Part shown: piece after piece, positions 35,269 to 47,460 of the stretch
Position numbering within the stretch: the first letter of the stretch is position 1
Layout: each line of letters begins with the position of its first letter
Assembly (NCBI GenBank): GCA_022376465.1
Contig: JACDTU010000011.1
Span: 930,001 to 994,000, forward strand
DNA length: 64,000 nt
Origin: Cubamyces lactineus
Lineage: Eukaryota; Basidiomycota; Agaricomycetes; Polyporales; Polyporaceae
Direction of reading: 5' to 3'
Position numbers and translations under genes: made by a program
Notes under the pieces: model-generated
Told to the model about the DNA's origin: nothing
Database searches by the model: none
What the model saw: only the letters and a program-made list of their open reading frames with translations

Positions 35269-36840
35269 ATGCTCACTGCTACTGCTCTGATATTGTCCGC
35301 TGCTGCGCTCACGAACGGTTTGCCTAACACCGTTCCCTTGCAACTCCACAAAGTATGTTCCTCCTCTTCAGCTGGTGTTCTAGTATTCATGTTCACGAAC
35401 TTTTTTCACGAAGGGTTTCTGGCAGGGCGACTTCGCAGTCGGATCTCAGACATTCTCGGTAAGCGTCTAGATCATTCAGTGACACGAGTCCTATCTGCGC
35501 TGGGAGAAACCTTATACCTGCGTGTTGCTACAGTTGACGGTAGACACTGGAAGTTTTGCTATCCTCATCAAGGAAGGACTGTACAAGCCCAGCGCCACTT
35601 CGCAGCCGACGAACATCAGCGAGTTCATCCAATTCAACGGTGCTAGTCAAGATGGTATTGCACCAGCATCGGTAGGTCCCAATCCATACTGGCGGGCTCA
35701 TGGTACTTAGTAGTGACTCATAGGAAACTATCTTCTTTGTACGAGACGACGTTGAGTTCGGGGGCGTGACTGTCCACGACTTCCTCGCCGGCAATATCAC
35801 TGTAGGAGACGATCTACCTGGAGATGGGTGAGTCTTCCTGTGTGAATGGCAAACCGCGGCTTGGAGTCTGATGTGATCGATCTAGAGTGGCGGGCTTCAG
35901 CCCTCCTGCGTCGTTCAATGAAGATTTCTCCAGCGGGCAAGGTTTGATGGAGACGGTCTGTGCCGAAGGCCAATGTGAGACTCTCCTGTCATGATTTCAG
36001 GCATTGGCAAGGCAACTAAATCGTCGCAGTGTCTCCTTGCGAATTTGGCATCGTGTTAAAGAAGGATGGGACAGGATCTGTGACATTCGGATCACTGGGT
36101 ATGTCTGCTTGCTTCGCCCGCCAGGCTCAAAGGCCAACTGACTTACCTCGCTCTGTCAACTCAGACCAATCCATGATCAAAGGCAATATCACGGTGCTCC
36201 CAGCGATGGCGGTAAGATTCGTCCCTATCCATGTCCGAGTGTGCTTCATTGAGCACTGGTCTGTAGAGCGACTCTTGGCAGATCCTGAACTCCACAGAGG
36301 CTGACTCGCCTATCCTCGTCGTCGATGGGAAACCGTTCACGCATATCGTGCCTACCTGTGAATGCGATCTCCTCTTCGTTTAGCCCCTTCGTTTCTCAGT
36401 ATTTTTCGTATGCAGTTGACAGCGGCGGACCGAACGTCATCGGCCCCCTTAGCCAAGTCCGCGATTTGCTGACCTTCGTCGGATACAATATCACCGAACA
36501 GACAAATGACCATGTTACTGTCGCGTTGGTTAGTTGAAGTCCAATCATGGAGAGAACCTGTCCACTGACCATGTCTTGTGTTGTCTAGGGTACATACGAC
36601 TGCGCACGGGAGCCGGCTCGCGTGGGCTTCATCTTCCCGCCCAGCAACGAGGTGCACTATATAGACCTCGAGGCGAACGTGCTGAACCGCACGGCGGACG
36701 GGCGGGTTTGCACTGCCAACATCCTTGGCACGTCGACCGTCGATGCTCCCTTCTGGGCCATTGGTCAGACATGGTTCCAAGGACGCTATGTCCAGCACGA
36801 CCTCGACAACAACACGCTCTCCTTCGCTGATCTGGCATGA
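35269..36840 (+). CDS. Secreted pepsin-like aspartic protease (A1-like), paralogue 1
   Basis: The signal peptide (MLTATALILSAAALTNG) is followed at once by LPNTVPLQLHK and, after an intron, GFWQGDFAVGSQTFS, then the first active-site motif TVDTGSFAILIKEGLYK (near 35530). The second motif is VDSGGPNVIGPLSQV (near 36415). Other landmarks are SEFIQFNG, VEFGGVTVHDFLAGNI, VAGFSPPAS, CEFGIVLKKDGTGSVTFGSL and a C terminus WFQGRYVQHDLDNNTLSFADLA. Both Asp residues are present, so activity is plausible. The usual 40-50-residue propeptide is nearly absent. Short exons need about ten introns; length about 365 residues. Its tandem copy lies 628 bp downstream. Confidence 0.82.
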
Positions 36841-37327
36841 GAGTCACGATTAGTGCCAGATAGGTTAGTGAGAGTTGGGTCTTTGTCCTTCTCGGTTGCC
36901 TTTGCCCCAATACATGACACTAGCATACTCTTTCCCCGCGATTGCGGCTTGGCCGTATCAGCCACGAGCTATCATCAATCTATTATGCAATACCTATTAT
37001 GCTGATAGATGACTGTGTTGGCAGCTGCTCGTTCGACCAATGCCTCAGTACCCACTGGTGTGGCCGAAGATACCGGTTCAGAGACTGTGTTTTGGATATT
37101 CGTTTCAGAAGAGTGTGGTTCGGAGCATTCAAGCGTCTGCAAATGTTCTCGCCTCGTTGACCGTGGCTCAAGTTGCTCCGGCCGACCCGGAGTGATGCTA
37201 AGGTATGCATCGTGCGTGGCGGACACCGTCGTGGGGTACAATGATCGAACACCAACTTCCTATGCCCATGAGTCACAACAAGGCTTCTACAGACTGCGCT
37301 GATGGCTGGTGGCTGCGCCGCGAAGTA

Positions 37328-37382
37328 GGCGGTCGATATAGCGGCACCGCCCCTCCACATTATCGCGTATGACGATTGCACC
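37328..37382 (+). promoter_or_regulatory. Conserved promoter block, copy 2
   Basis: Carries gcggcaccgc then ccctccacat and gacgattgcacc (37341-37382), aligned with 35131-35170. The dyad is ggcggt (37328-37333) against accgcc (37346-37351). An 11-nt TATA spacing follows. Confidence 0.5.
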
Positions 37383-37392
37383 TATGGCGTAC

Positions 37393-37400
37393 TTATAAGC
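37393..37400 (+). promoter_or_regulatory. TATA box of aspartic protease 2
   Basis: TTATAAGC, 76 nt before the ATG. Confidence 0.6.
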
Positions 37401-37468
37401 AGCGCGGTGGATGGTAGCTGTGCTACGACCTCATCGGAACTCGTCTAGAATCCGTTCCAAACTCAACG

Positions 37469-39050
37469 ATGCTCGCTGCTACTGCTCTGGTACTCTCCGC
37501 CGCCCTGCTCGTAAACGGCTTGCCCAACACTGTTCCCATCAGACTGCACAAGGTACGCTTCTCCTGTGCTATTACTAGTGTTTGGACGTTCAAGTGTCCT
37601 CATAAAGGGTTTCTGGCAAGGTAACTTTACCGTCGGGTCGAATCAAACATTCTCCGTGGGTACCGGCTAGGGTCACATTCTACGATGGTATATTCCTCGT
37701 TGAACATTCATACCCACGGGATCAACACAGTTGACGGTGGACACCGGGAGCTTCGCGATCCTCATCAAGGAGGGTTTGTACAAACCTAGCGCCACTTCGA
37801 AGCCGACAAACCTCAGCGAGTTCATTCAGTTCGCTGGCGCAAATGAAGACGGTACCGGTCCGGCAGAGGTAGGCACCATGACAGCCTTCAAGTCCAATGG
37901 CAAACCAGCACTAAGTAATGCTTGCCAGGAAACGATATTCTATGTCAGCGACGATATCAGCTTTGGAGGAGTGACCGTCCACAACTTCCTGGTGGGCAAC
38001 ATCACTCAAGGAGATGATCTTCCGGGAGACGGGTAAGTATAAACTATCATCGGTAGTGAGTTGCTTCATGGTTTCTGATGCAGCGCCGTACTCAGTGTAG
38101 CGGGCTTTAGTCCTCCGGCCTCGGATAACGGGGACTTCTCCAATGGGCAAGGCATAGTTGAGACGTTCTGTGCTGAAGGCCAACGTGAGGTTCTCTGTTC
38201 ATCTCCAGTCAGGCCTTGGACTCACTTCTTTCAGTATCCACTTGCGAGTTCGGCATCGTGCTGCAGAAGGATGGCAAAGGATCAGTGATTTTTGGACCAT
38301 TGGGTGAGTTCTACTGCCCCGCCAACGACATAAAATAGACCTCAATTCTTCTGCGCCGCTCAGACAAGTCCAAGATCAAGGGTAACGTCACAGTCCTCCC
38401 GGCGATGAAGGTGAGAAGCCCTCTCTATATATCAAGATTGAAGAACGGTCTACCAAGCATGCACTTGCAGAACGATTCTTGGCAAATCCTGAACTCGACG
38501 GAGGCTGATTCACCTGTCCTCGTTGTAGACGGGAAGCCCTTCTCGCATATCATGCCTACCTGTGAGCATGTGCTTCCCTCTGCAGTTGTGCGAAAGCGCT
38601 CAATCTGCTTCGTACGTAGTTGATAGCGGCGGCTCGAACATCGTCGGCCCCCTCGGGCAAGTGCGCGATCTCTTGACTTCCGTCGGTTACAACATCACCC
38701 AGCAGACGAATGACGGCATTACTGTTGCCTTTGTTAGTACTAGACATCTAATCAGGGAGGAGGCGGGCGGCTCACTGATTACGCATCGTGTTGTTTAGGG
38801 CACATACGACTGCGCACGGAAGCCTGCGCGCGTGGGCTTCAGCTTCCCGCCCAGCAACGAGGTGCATTACATTGATCTCGAGACGAACGTGCTAAACCGC
38901 ACGGCGGACGGGCGGGTTTGCACTGCCAACATCCTTGGCACGTCGACTGTCGACGCACCTTTGTGGACCATTGGCCAAACGTGGTTCCAAGGACGCTACG
39001 TCCAGCACGACCTCGACAACAACACGCTTTCTTTCGCCGAACTGGCCTGA
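37469..39050 (+). CDS. Secreted pepsin-like aspartic protease (A1-like), paralogue 2
   Basis: Tandem duplicate of the gene at 35269, with the same intron pattern and about 80-85% similar residues by eye. Signal peptide MLAATALVLSAALLVNG, then LPNTVPIRLHK. Active-site motifs are TVDTGSFAILIKEGLYK (near 37735) and VDSGGSNIVGPLGQV (near 38620). Conserved blocks are SEFIQFAGANEDG, ISFGGVTVHNFLVGNI, VAGFSPPASDN, CEFGIVLQKDGKGSVIFGPL, and WFQGRYVQHDLDNNTLSFAELA at the end. No disabling change is seen. The promoter is also conserved, so the duplicated segment included it. Confidence 0.82.
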
Positions 39051-40733
39051 GGCTGACGTGCGGTTGACATCAATGTGGCGGCCCGAGACATGGTAGTTGC
39101 ATGATGGGCGAGCGATCGCAGTGTGTTCGTATATGCGTAAAACTGTCACTTAGGTGATCAGGATCAGTCCCTCCTCGAGCAGGCTTTGTCCCGTTAATAC
39201 AAACGACACTAGCATATTTCCTGCAACCGCCGCTTGGTCGTGCGGATAATCCATAGATATGGTCAAGTCGTACCTTTTGTACAGACAAGCAATGTCGGCA
39301 TCATTCCTACCGCAGTCTCCGGGGGCATGAACCCGTCGACACCACAAGAAAGCAATCCGAGGGAGGCCGAGTTTTCCGATATTGTCGCCTGGAAGAGCCT
39401 CCAGAGGCACAGAGAATGGCCGAGATAGTTCCGGGCTCTCTGGTACAGTGCCTTGAGTTGTGGGATATCTCCTACCCATCATGTTGCTTGCAATGCGGTA
39501 TGCCCGCGGTCGAGATGTGTGGTGCATGTGGATGTCTCGCTGTCATGCTAGATTCGGGGGATGGAGCAGTTACAACTCTGCATGATCTTCCCATACTTCA
39601 AGCAGAGCTTGTAGCTGCGCCTACTGCCAGAGAAGACTTGGCGGTACCTTGAAGGATATCTAGCCATCGAGCCAAGGCCAAGTTCTCGGGAATGAACGGT
39701 CAGATGCTCAGTGTCCCAATGGAGCCGGCGCAGCATTAGTCGGCTGGTAAAACACAGGTCATGGTAAGCACGAGTCACTCGAGCACAGCGTTGCGCTAAC
39801 GGGTCTGTTAAGCTTCCAGAAGCGTGGATGTAGTGGATAGTGCTCGGATATCTACCGTCCGAGGCTTTAGGGCTGAAGTCAGCTAGCACGGAGCTGCGGT
39901 AACTTCCATGCCCACAGGCCGTAATCACTGCGGCAGCGCTGTAATCGCATCAATTGAGGTCGCTTTACATAGTCAAACTGAGTACATCTTACAGTGCGAT
40001 TGACCAGAGGTCGACGAAAGCCGGCCAGCTACGACCTTCGGCTTGCCTAGTTCTACGGCCTAGGTGTGAACGAGATGTGCGTAATCGAGTATTAGCGACG
40101 GCATAGCTTATATTCCGGTCACTACAATCCAACGAATGTTTGAAACGCTCCAAGCCGCATAAGCATAGCCGCACTTATCAGCGCCTTTGCACTCGCGATA
40201 GGCCTTCCGATGTCGTTGAAATAGGTTCTCTGGATGGAACATGATAGTGAAATCCTACAGACCATATTTGCTAGGTCAGCGCTCAGCATGGACCCTTGAG
40301 CGAGTGAAGCAGTATTTCGGAACACATACGGATGCTCATATCCAGATATCCACGACAGTTGACTTTGATACCGACGTCGATGAGCTCTGAGCGTTCTGTA
40401 GTAATTGGTAACGATTGCGTCACCCGCACAATTTCGAACAGAGATGTCAGCCTCGGGGCGATGGCTAGAACCTCGAAGTTTCGAACGAGAACCTACACTG
40501 TCATCGCGAGGAATAGGAGGGAGTAGACGCCGAGATCTGGTATAGCAAGACTCAGTGCCGAGCACGTCAGCTGTCAAACGCCATGATGCATCTAGATCTA
40601 ATAGTATTAAACATCCATAAGCTATGTCATACACGTACAAGTCGTCAAAAATGCCGTGAGCCCATCCCATATGACTGCCGTGTAAACGGCCAACGTCAGT
40701 GTCAGAAGAAGACTGCAATCACATGATCGTCCC
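39051..40733. other. Intergenic, no supported gene
   Basis: 1.7 kb between the second protease and the MSP1 stop. A 198-codon minus frame (40122-40718) begins without a clear ATG and shows no domain or splice extension; not called. Confidence 0.5.
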
Positions 40734-42160
40734 TCAATCCTCGGGAGAGGGGAGGGCGTTGTTGCTGTCGGATTGGAAGAAGTCCTCGAGTGTGAGTGGG
40801 CGTAGCTTGAAGTCCTGCTTAGAGAGCAGTTGTCAGCGGACGACGCGTGAAACATGACGGTTTTGACAGACCTCTCCCAGGCTTTGCGCGATCATCTCCG
40901 GGTCGCCACCCGCTTCTTGCATGAACTCGCGCATGGGTCTCATGGCGGCGTTTCGACAGAGCTCCTTCAGGTCCGACCCTGAATGATCCTCTGTCTTCTC
41001 GGCAAGCGTGCGTATCGAGAAGTCCGGAGCGAGGGGGGTATTATTGAGCATCTATGGCAGCAGCCATCAGCACTGCATATTCCCGGATAGTACCTGCCGC
41101 AGCATACCAGCCTGAGAATCTTCTCCCGCTGGTCAACGTTAGGGAGGCCGACGGCAAATCGCTTGGGCATCCGACGAAGGATAGCAGAGTCGATATCATT
41201 GGGCCTGTTTGTCGCTCCTAGGACCAATATGCGATCCGCGCTGGTCGTGAGCCCATCCCATAGCGTCATGAACTCCGCCTTCATCATCCCCGTCACTTCG
41301 TGGTCGTTCTTCGTACGCTCGCGTAAAAACGAGTCGATCTCGTCAATGAACACAATGCTCGGCTGCGTCTTGCGCGCGAGCGAGAAGAGGGCCGCCACGA
41401 GCTTATTCGACTCGCCGTACCACTTGTTCGTGATCACAGACGCGGCGATGTTGATGAAGGTCGCTCCGGACTCCTTGGCAAGTGCTTTGGCGAGCATCGT
41501 CTTGCCGCATCCTGGAGGGCCGAAGAGCAGCACACCTTTAGGCGCGCCAAGGAGGGAAGACGAAGTGTAGAGGTGGGGGAAACGGAGCGGGTAGATGACG
41601 GATTCCCGGAGCGAGGAGATGATGGAGTCCAGTCCGCCGATATCTTGATGTGCAAGCGTCATGTGTGGTTTAGCCTGTCGAGGAAGACATGCACATACCA
41701 GTGAACCGGACGTCTATATCGTCTGGGTGAATCACTTCGGAGGCAATCTGACCTATTCACGAGCGACTTTAGCGCAATCAGAGGGCCACAAGCCAGTCAC
41801 GCACTCTCATAATCATCCAATTTGAGGTCTCTGTGTCCAAGGCTCTCCAGAGCCTTCAAGCTCTTCTCATTGACTGCCTTCCGTTCGACGGGTGTCGTAG
41901 CGTCTACTACCCACTGCACTGATGTTAGTGACGCGCGAGTCTAAGGAGACCGTACCCACCCGAATCGTATAGTACAGCACCGCCTTACGTCTATGTGTTA
42001 AGGACTCGTTCACACCGAAGCACTATGAACATACATGTGATGCCACAAAAAGAGCAACTGGTGGGATGCAATATATTAGTGACGTATGGGTGATGTTGTT
42101 CACCGTATCATGGGACGTACGATCGTAGATGGTTTTCTTGGTGGATGCAGAGATGGCCAT
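40734..42160 (-). CDS. Msp1/ATAD1 AAA ATPase of the outer mitochondrial membrane
   Basis: Extracts mislocalised tail-anchored proteins and clears stalled import substrates. Starts [14 protein letters not shown] membrane span follows, spread over three short exons (LALFVASH then AVLYYTIR). The linker includes [12 protein letters not shown] and [12 protein letters not shown]. The AAA core has [12 protein letters not shown], Walker [19 protein letters not shown], Walker [12 protein letters not shown], sensor 1 [12 protein letters not shown], the arginine finger region [10 protein letters not shown], and a C-terminal [19 protein letters not shown]. Ends [11 protein letters not shown]...PSPED. Exon joins use about seven short introns. 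Length about 390 residues. All ATPase motifs are intact. Confidence 0.9.
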
Positions 42161-44494
42161 GGCTAGGCAGCAGGAGCTGCGGGACGTGTGGTATAGAGGA
42201 GCAGGTGGTAACTGCCCGAAGACTTGACGGAACGCCGCACAAGTGTTGCTGCACGCAAGTTACCCGGTGCACTTAATCATTGAGCGTCGTGGCACGCGCA
42301 CAGTGTCCGGAGTCCGTCCAGTCCAAGTGCACGTGATATTGACTTGTCTCCGGTCCCCGGGGGATGCCTGATAGTCGTGCAGACGGTGTCACTGTGGTAC
42401 ACCGTTGGTACAGACCAGTGTAACCGCCGACAGTCAACTCTCTACCTGAACACCTTCGCTTTGTTCTAGCAGTTACATAAATGAGCCGTGTCTTCACTCT
42501 TGTGCTCAGAGACTATGACATCAACTGTGCTCAAGCCTCAATCTGGAGCAGACCTCAATGAACTCATACTGCCAGCGCTACCTGGAGTCGCTTTGGTGCC
42601 GCTTTTCTGGATATCCTACCGTCCGTCTGCGGAGCTACTCTGCGATTCATTGCATGATTAGCTGCATTGACCCCCACCGTAGCTGTGCGCTGCACAAATG
42701 CTGGCACATGCCGAGCCTGGTGTGGACACAGCTGGATATCCCGCTACAACACGCCATCAGTCGCGTACTTAAGAGCAAAAGGATGCCGCTGTGTTGTTCA
42801 TTGCACAAGCAGCCTTCATTCCAATATGTTCTTGCCTGCTCAAGTACTGTCTAACATTACGAGCCTGAACCTTAACTTCGCACCCTCCGATAACCCTTGT
42901 GACCAAAGTTCCAACTTTAACTTGGTGCAGCAAACACCGTCATCACTCCTAGTGATTTGCAGTAAGCTCTACTCTCGGGCTCCACGTATGCGATCAATCT
43001 GACCCTGAAAAAGCGTTGGTGCTATGTGCCACTTCTATGGCTGCGGCGGCGGCGGCGGTTGTCCTACACACTTGGCGACAAGGCGTCATGAAATCCAGTG
43101 TTCATAATACGTCACCACGGGTGCTCACGGACGCTGGGACGCCACCGAACTCGAAGCTTGGAGAAGACGGCGACGAGGCCGACATTACTTCAGCGCTGCA
43201 GCACGGCCCACTGCGCGATACCCCACCTCAAGTCGCCGAAGGCGAGCCTGGAGGAGGGCTCGACGACTCTTGGTTCCAGTGGCTCCTCGAAACTGCCATG
43301 AGAGTACTAGCGTCGACAACGTGTTGGACACTTGGGGTTCTAGTCCCAGTCCGCCCCGCTAGTCAGCATCCTGCGGACACCTCTGTTTAGAGTGAGAGGG
43401 ATAGATTTCGTAAGCATGGGTGTTATGATGTGCAGCTGTTTCGTGCTCATGCACTGATCAAACTGCCGCAACCTGTCCAGATCACTATGGAAAGGCATGA
43501 ATCATTGCGTATTGACTCTACTCTTGTTCCACTCCTGTGAAATCTTTGGATCCCAACCCATCCTGGTGTACCATACGTCGTTCTGTCGTTGACATGCTGT
43601 GTTCGGTGTGTACAAACATGCAGTATTAGCTCGAATAATCACAGGTGCTATGCGATTAGGTCTACTTGATCGCGCTCGGGTTGGGCGAACGAAAATCATG
43701 GTGCATCCGAGTCGCCACCGCTCTCTTGCAAGTTGCCGTCGCGCAGAGGCACGACTCGAAGCCGGGCCGAGCTCAAGCCGGCGCACTCGGCGAGATGGAG
43801 TGTATGAGATGGAGCCTATAAGAAGAATCAACGTAAAAACAGGGTGGGAGGCGAGAACAGAAGTACTCGCAGTCGATGGATCTATCAAGCGAGCGTGTCA
43901 GAGAGGGGATGAGGAGAGGGAGCAATGTATGTGTGTGATCACTCAGAGCGCAAGTACATGCACGGGTCAATGATAGAACAGTTGAAGTTGTCGCGGTGCA
44001 TAGAGGAGTGGGCGTTGTTTGGTTCTATTAGGATCTAAAGCCTCCGGAACAGAATCCCGGTTCTGCGATTGGCCAGAGCGAGTTTGCCACTGTCTCCAGT
44101 TCATTCACCACGGTCACTATCGTAAGATTCCCGTGTTCAATGATCGTCCGAGTAACCTGCTTGTTTCCTGGCGGCTAAGCTTTGCGCGGCGATACTGCTC
44201 AAGATCCGAGAACTAGTCCATATGTGCAACTCCAAGCTGGCGACAGACGATAGCAGCCCAGCCTGCGACCGAATACAAAGCGAAGACCCGGAAATGACCG
44301 TCGGACACTTCATTTGAGAATTGTCCGTCTACAATGCTATTCTACATCTGCTATAGTACATATCCGTATAGCGCACCGATTCAACCGGACCAGCGTGGCA
44401 ACTCTGAGCGGAGCTGAAAGTACAAACCCAACTGGCGATCACAACCTGAGTGTACACGACCTAACACGCCACGGCTCTCTTCTAGTAAGTCATC
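42161..44494. other. Large intergenic region, no supported gene
   Basis: 2.3 kb. Contains a Cys-rich 98-codon frame (42558-42854) and a short (GGC)n tract near 43034-43048. Frames are short and overlapping, with no signal peptide, domain or plausible splice chain, so no gene is called. Confidence 0.45.
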
Positions 44495-45731
44495 CTACAA
44501 CTGTATGGACTCCTCGGTGCAAGCTCCTCCGCTGTCTGTATCATCTTCAGTCTCGTCAGAGATAACGAAGACTCCATTGTCCTCGTGCTCAGCGGCACGG
44601 AGGCTTTGGCGCAGAAGAACCCACGTCTCGAGGTCTTCTGTAATCTGTTGATCTAGGCCCCTCGCGGTAGGCGATATCGGAGGCACCGGGGCAGGCGCCC
44701 ACCTCGTCGTATGCTCAGGGCGCGCTGGCGACGTCGGGGTGCTTCCCGGAGATCGCAGTGGGATCTCGGGGATGTACGCGGGCGGCGGCGGATATAGAGG
44801 GGGCGGGGTGCCAGGCTGGTCTACCGACGTCATCGCCGTAGGAGAGCACAGCGCCTGAATCGGGTAGGGGAACTCGTACTCGCTCGGGGACCATGGAGAG
44901 ATGAGCGCTGACGTCGGCCTCTCCGTCAGGTACACCTCCTCGTTGGACCAGTTCGCGTACTGTGCGATGTCCTTGAGTTTATGGTAATGACGGCGAGACC
45001 TCGGCGTGCGAGGAGAGGAGGGTGGTAGGAACCCGGGAGAGGGCGGTGGGGTACGTAAGTCGTGAAAAAGGCCCGCCATCCGCTTACGCAACGGCGAGCC
45101 CTTCGTACTCCCGGGGCCGGTCGACGCACTGGGGTAGCGTTTGGTTGGGGAGCGGGCGGTGTTGAGCCAGAGCGAACGGAGCGCTCTCCGTTCTCGCAGG
45201 GTTGTGGTCGAAGGCGGTTCTGACGTCTCCTGCGGACAGCTTTGCTCCGCAGTACGCCACGGCGAACTCCCAGCAACTTTCTTGCAGACAAGGAGGAGCG
45301 AGCGGATGGTCTTTCGGCGTGTGGTTCGCGGAGGGTACTCGAATGAGTGCTTCTCAGCGGCGCACTGGTCGGACTGCGGGTGGCGGAATACCTTTGCTAC
45401 CTTACGGCAGAGGCGATGCAATGCAGTGAAGGAGCGGGTGGTAATGGAAGGAATGTGGGTGTCTGTCGTGACAGCGAGCGGCCTACGACGAGTGTTTGCT
45501 GACCGTCTCTTGCAGGAACAGGACAAAAACTGATAACTGAGCACCATGGTGAACAGGCACACTCCACGAACGTATGTCAGCGCTGTATCTGACGCGACCA
45601 AGTATTCGAGAACGCTCACAAATGCCTAACACCATCCCAATGACGGTGGTGGTGGCGACTCGAGGCGAGCCAATCTGACCCGGCGGGCCGCCATTGGACT
45701 GGGCGTCGGATCCACGAGGAATGACAGCCAT
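44495..45731 (-). CDS. Single-span membrane protein with PPxY motifs (uncharacterised)
   Basis: Two exons (45731-45620, 45561-44495; 58-nt intron) join in frame to 392 residues. The short N terminus (MAVIPRGSDAQSNGG) leads to one membrane span made only when the exons are joined (VIGMVLGILCLFTMVLSYQF). A stop-transfer CKRR then opens a long Arg-, Ser- and Pro-rich tail. The tail has two PPxY motifs, PPLY and PPAY, in GTPPPLYPPPPAYIPEIP (near 44790), and an acidic end (SDETEDDTDSG). PPxY binds WW domains of Rsp5/Nedd4 ubiquitin ligases. The layout (one span, no catalytic domain, cytosolic PPxY) fits a membrane-anchored Rsp5 adaptor, but that is inference. I do not recognise the family. Confidence 0.6.
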
Positions 45732-46616
45732 TGTCGCGCCGCAGTACGAAGTCGGCGCCCGAGCAACAGGTCCTCACATCGGAGGCGGGGATCGCTAGCA
45801 CGCAACACGTTGCAGCAGGTATTTAACCGCGGTGCCGTGCGGGTTTAATGCGGCTGAAGTCTCTGCACTCGTCAAGATCGAGGTGCCAGTCAGAGGACTA
45901 GCGGCGGAGGGAGAGAAGCTGAGTTTGCGAGCTGCTGATGTACGAGAAGCCCGACCGCGCGTAAGGTGGGAGCTCTTGGCGCGCGGAGACGCTCAGGCCG
46001 ACCGCTCTGGAGAAAAAGGAGCGGGAGCCTTCCAAGTCCTCTAGGTGATGCTTGGAGGTCGTAGGATGGAATCCGTCGTGTGTCGACATCTTCCCAGGAC
46101 TTCTCACATGTCACCAACCGAGGTATCTCCAGACAGAGGCCATCAGCTAACTCCTGCTTCTTCATTTGTTTGCCAAGACGCGGAGGGTGAGTGGCGAGCT
46201 CCTCCGACGAATCGCGCACTCCGCTATTCATCGAAGAGCCCGTGCGCTATAAGAACGTTCAATATGAGCTTATACAGATATGCTTCGCCATTAGTAGTCT
46301 GCCGTGATCAATACATAGTTTTCGAAGTGCTCTATACAAACTTGAGTACTGTGAGCGTTACTCGTTATCTAGCGTGCAGGCTTCCCAATGGCATTACGGC
46401 CGATGGGGATCGAAGAGAGAGGCCTTCCGAGGGCCGTAGGATATCAGCTGTCTAACCAATGAACATTGTTGTGTTCCCGTAAGATTTGGCTCTACACTTC
46501 GACGCAACCTAAAGAGATGATATGATACACTTGTGAGCAACTGGGGCTGAACGTCGCTCTGGAGATACAAGTACAATCTAGTATGAGACACAACAGTATT
46601 CTACACATCGCCAACA
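45732..46616. other. Intergenic spacer between the two PPxY membrane proteins
   Basis: 885 bases. Short frames without domains. Should hold the promoter of the gene at 44495-45731 and the 3' end of the next. Confidence 0.45.
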
Positions 46617-47460
46617 CTAAGCCCGTGACTTGTGTTCGGCATCGTGATGGATATGGTAGATATCGGCGTAGGGATAGAGAGGCAGTGGTATGGATCGTAG
46701 TCCTATGGAGTACTGATTCTCGCCGAGTCGACAGTTAGTAGATGGCCTTGCACGCGATACACGGAACAAGGACACACCATCAGCGCAAAGGATTGTCTCC
46801 CTGGAACCACAGCGGTGGGGGTCCGTCTCCATCGTGAGGTTCGATATCTTGTGTGGCCTGTAGTTCCAACCACTCTGAATTGAAGCTCGGACCGCTGGCA
46901 GCTCGGCGGGAGCTGCATTCGCGAATCTATGAGAGCTGTAGGAGGGGAGAATCCATGACGAGTCATATGGAGGAGGGGGGAGCCACTCCGAGCCAACGGA
47001 TGCATGCAGTGTTGGCACGTAACGCGGGCCTGCGGTGGGGCCGCGCAAGTCTGCGCGCGGGCGGGAAGGAACGCGTTGAGCACGATACTCGCGCAGCCGC
47101 TCTATGAATACAGCGTGCGGGAGATGGAGCAGCTCGCAGACACGGTTTGCCCAGTCGTCCATCTGCGCTGCTTCTGCCAGCGGCCGAGGGATCGGCGCGG
47201 GAGAGCGGGGCCTTGGGCGGTAACCATAGTAGAACAGGGCAACAAGCAGGACGAGGAAGAATACTAGGGGATCGGTCAGCTCCTTCGGTCCGTGAAGCTC
47301 CCTGACAATGAAGCTCACCTCCGAAGACGATGCTGCCCGTGATGGTAGCTCCCGTGAAGGAAGGCTTCGTCTCAACTGATATGTCGACCCTTGAAGAGTT
47401 GCTGTCAGAACATGGATGACAGCGCGCAAGAACTCGGTAGACAAGAATGACGTATGCCAT
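46617..47460 (-). CDS. Single-span membrane protein with a PPxY motif (uncharacterised)
   Basis: Two exons (47460-47319, 47263-46617; 55-nt intron) join in frame to 262 residues. A 47-residue N-terminal segment (MAYVILVYRVLARC... ETKPSFTGATITGSIVFG) precedes one strong span, VFFLVLLVALFYYG, ending in a basic stop-transfer YRPRPRS. The tail has a short helix (DDWANRVCELLHLPHAVF) and a PPPY in LPPPPYDSSW (near 46985). The joined exon makes the span continuous, which supports the splice. It shares layout, strand and PPxY with its neighbour but not obvious sequence. The final 60 residues after the PPxY have no recognised fold. A WW-domain or Rsp5 link is inferred from the motif only. Confidence 0.55.

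Larger units (their letters stand above)
36841..37468. promoter_or_regulatory. Spacer between tandem aspartic proteases
   Basis: 628 bases. Contains the second copy of the conserved promoter block and TATA box. No gene is seen. Confidence 0.5.

Noticed and set aside
40122..40718. 198-codon minus-strand frame
   Set aside because: No clear ATG, domain or splice extension, and composition like the surrounding intergenic DNA.
42558..42854. 98-codon Cys-rich frame on the plus strand
   Set aside because: No signal peptide, domain or splice partner; an overlapping frame starting at 42515 is also open. Not enough to call a gene.
43016..43390. Ala-rich frame over a (GGC)n tract
   Set aside because: Repeat-driven open frame; no conserved motif.
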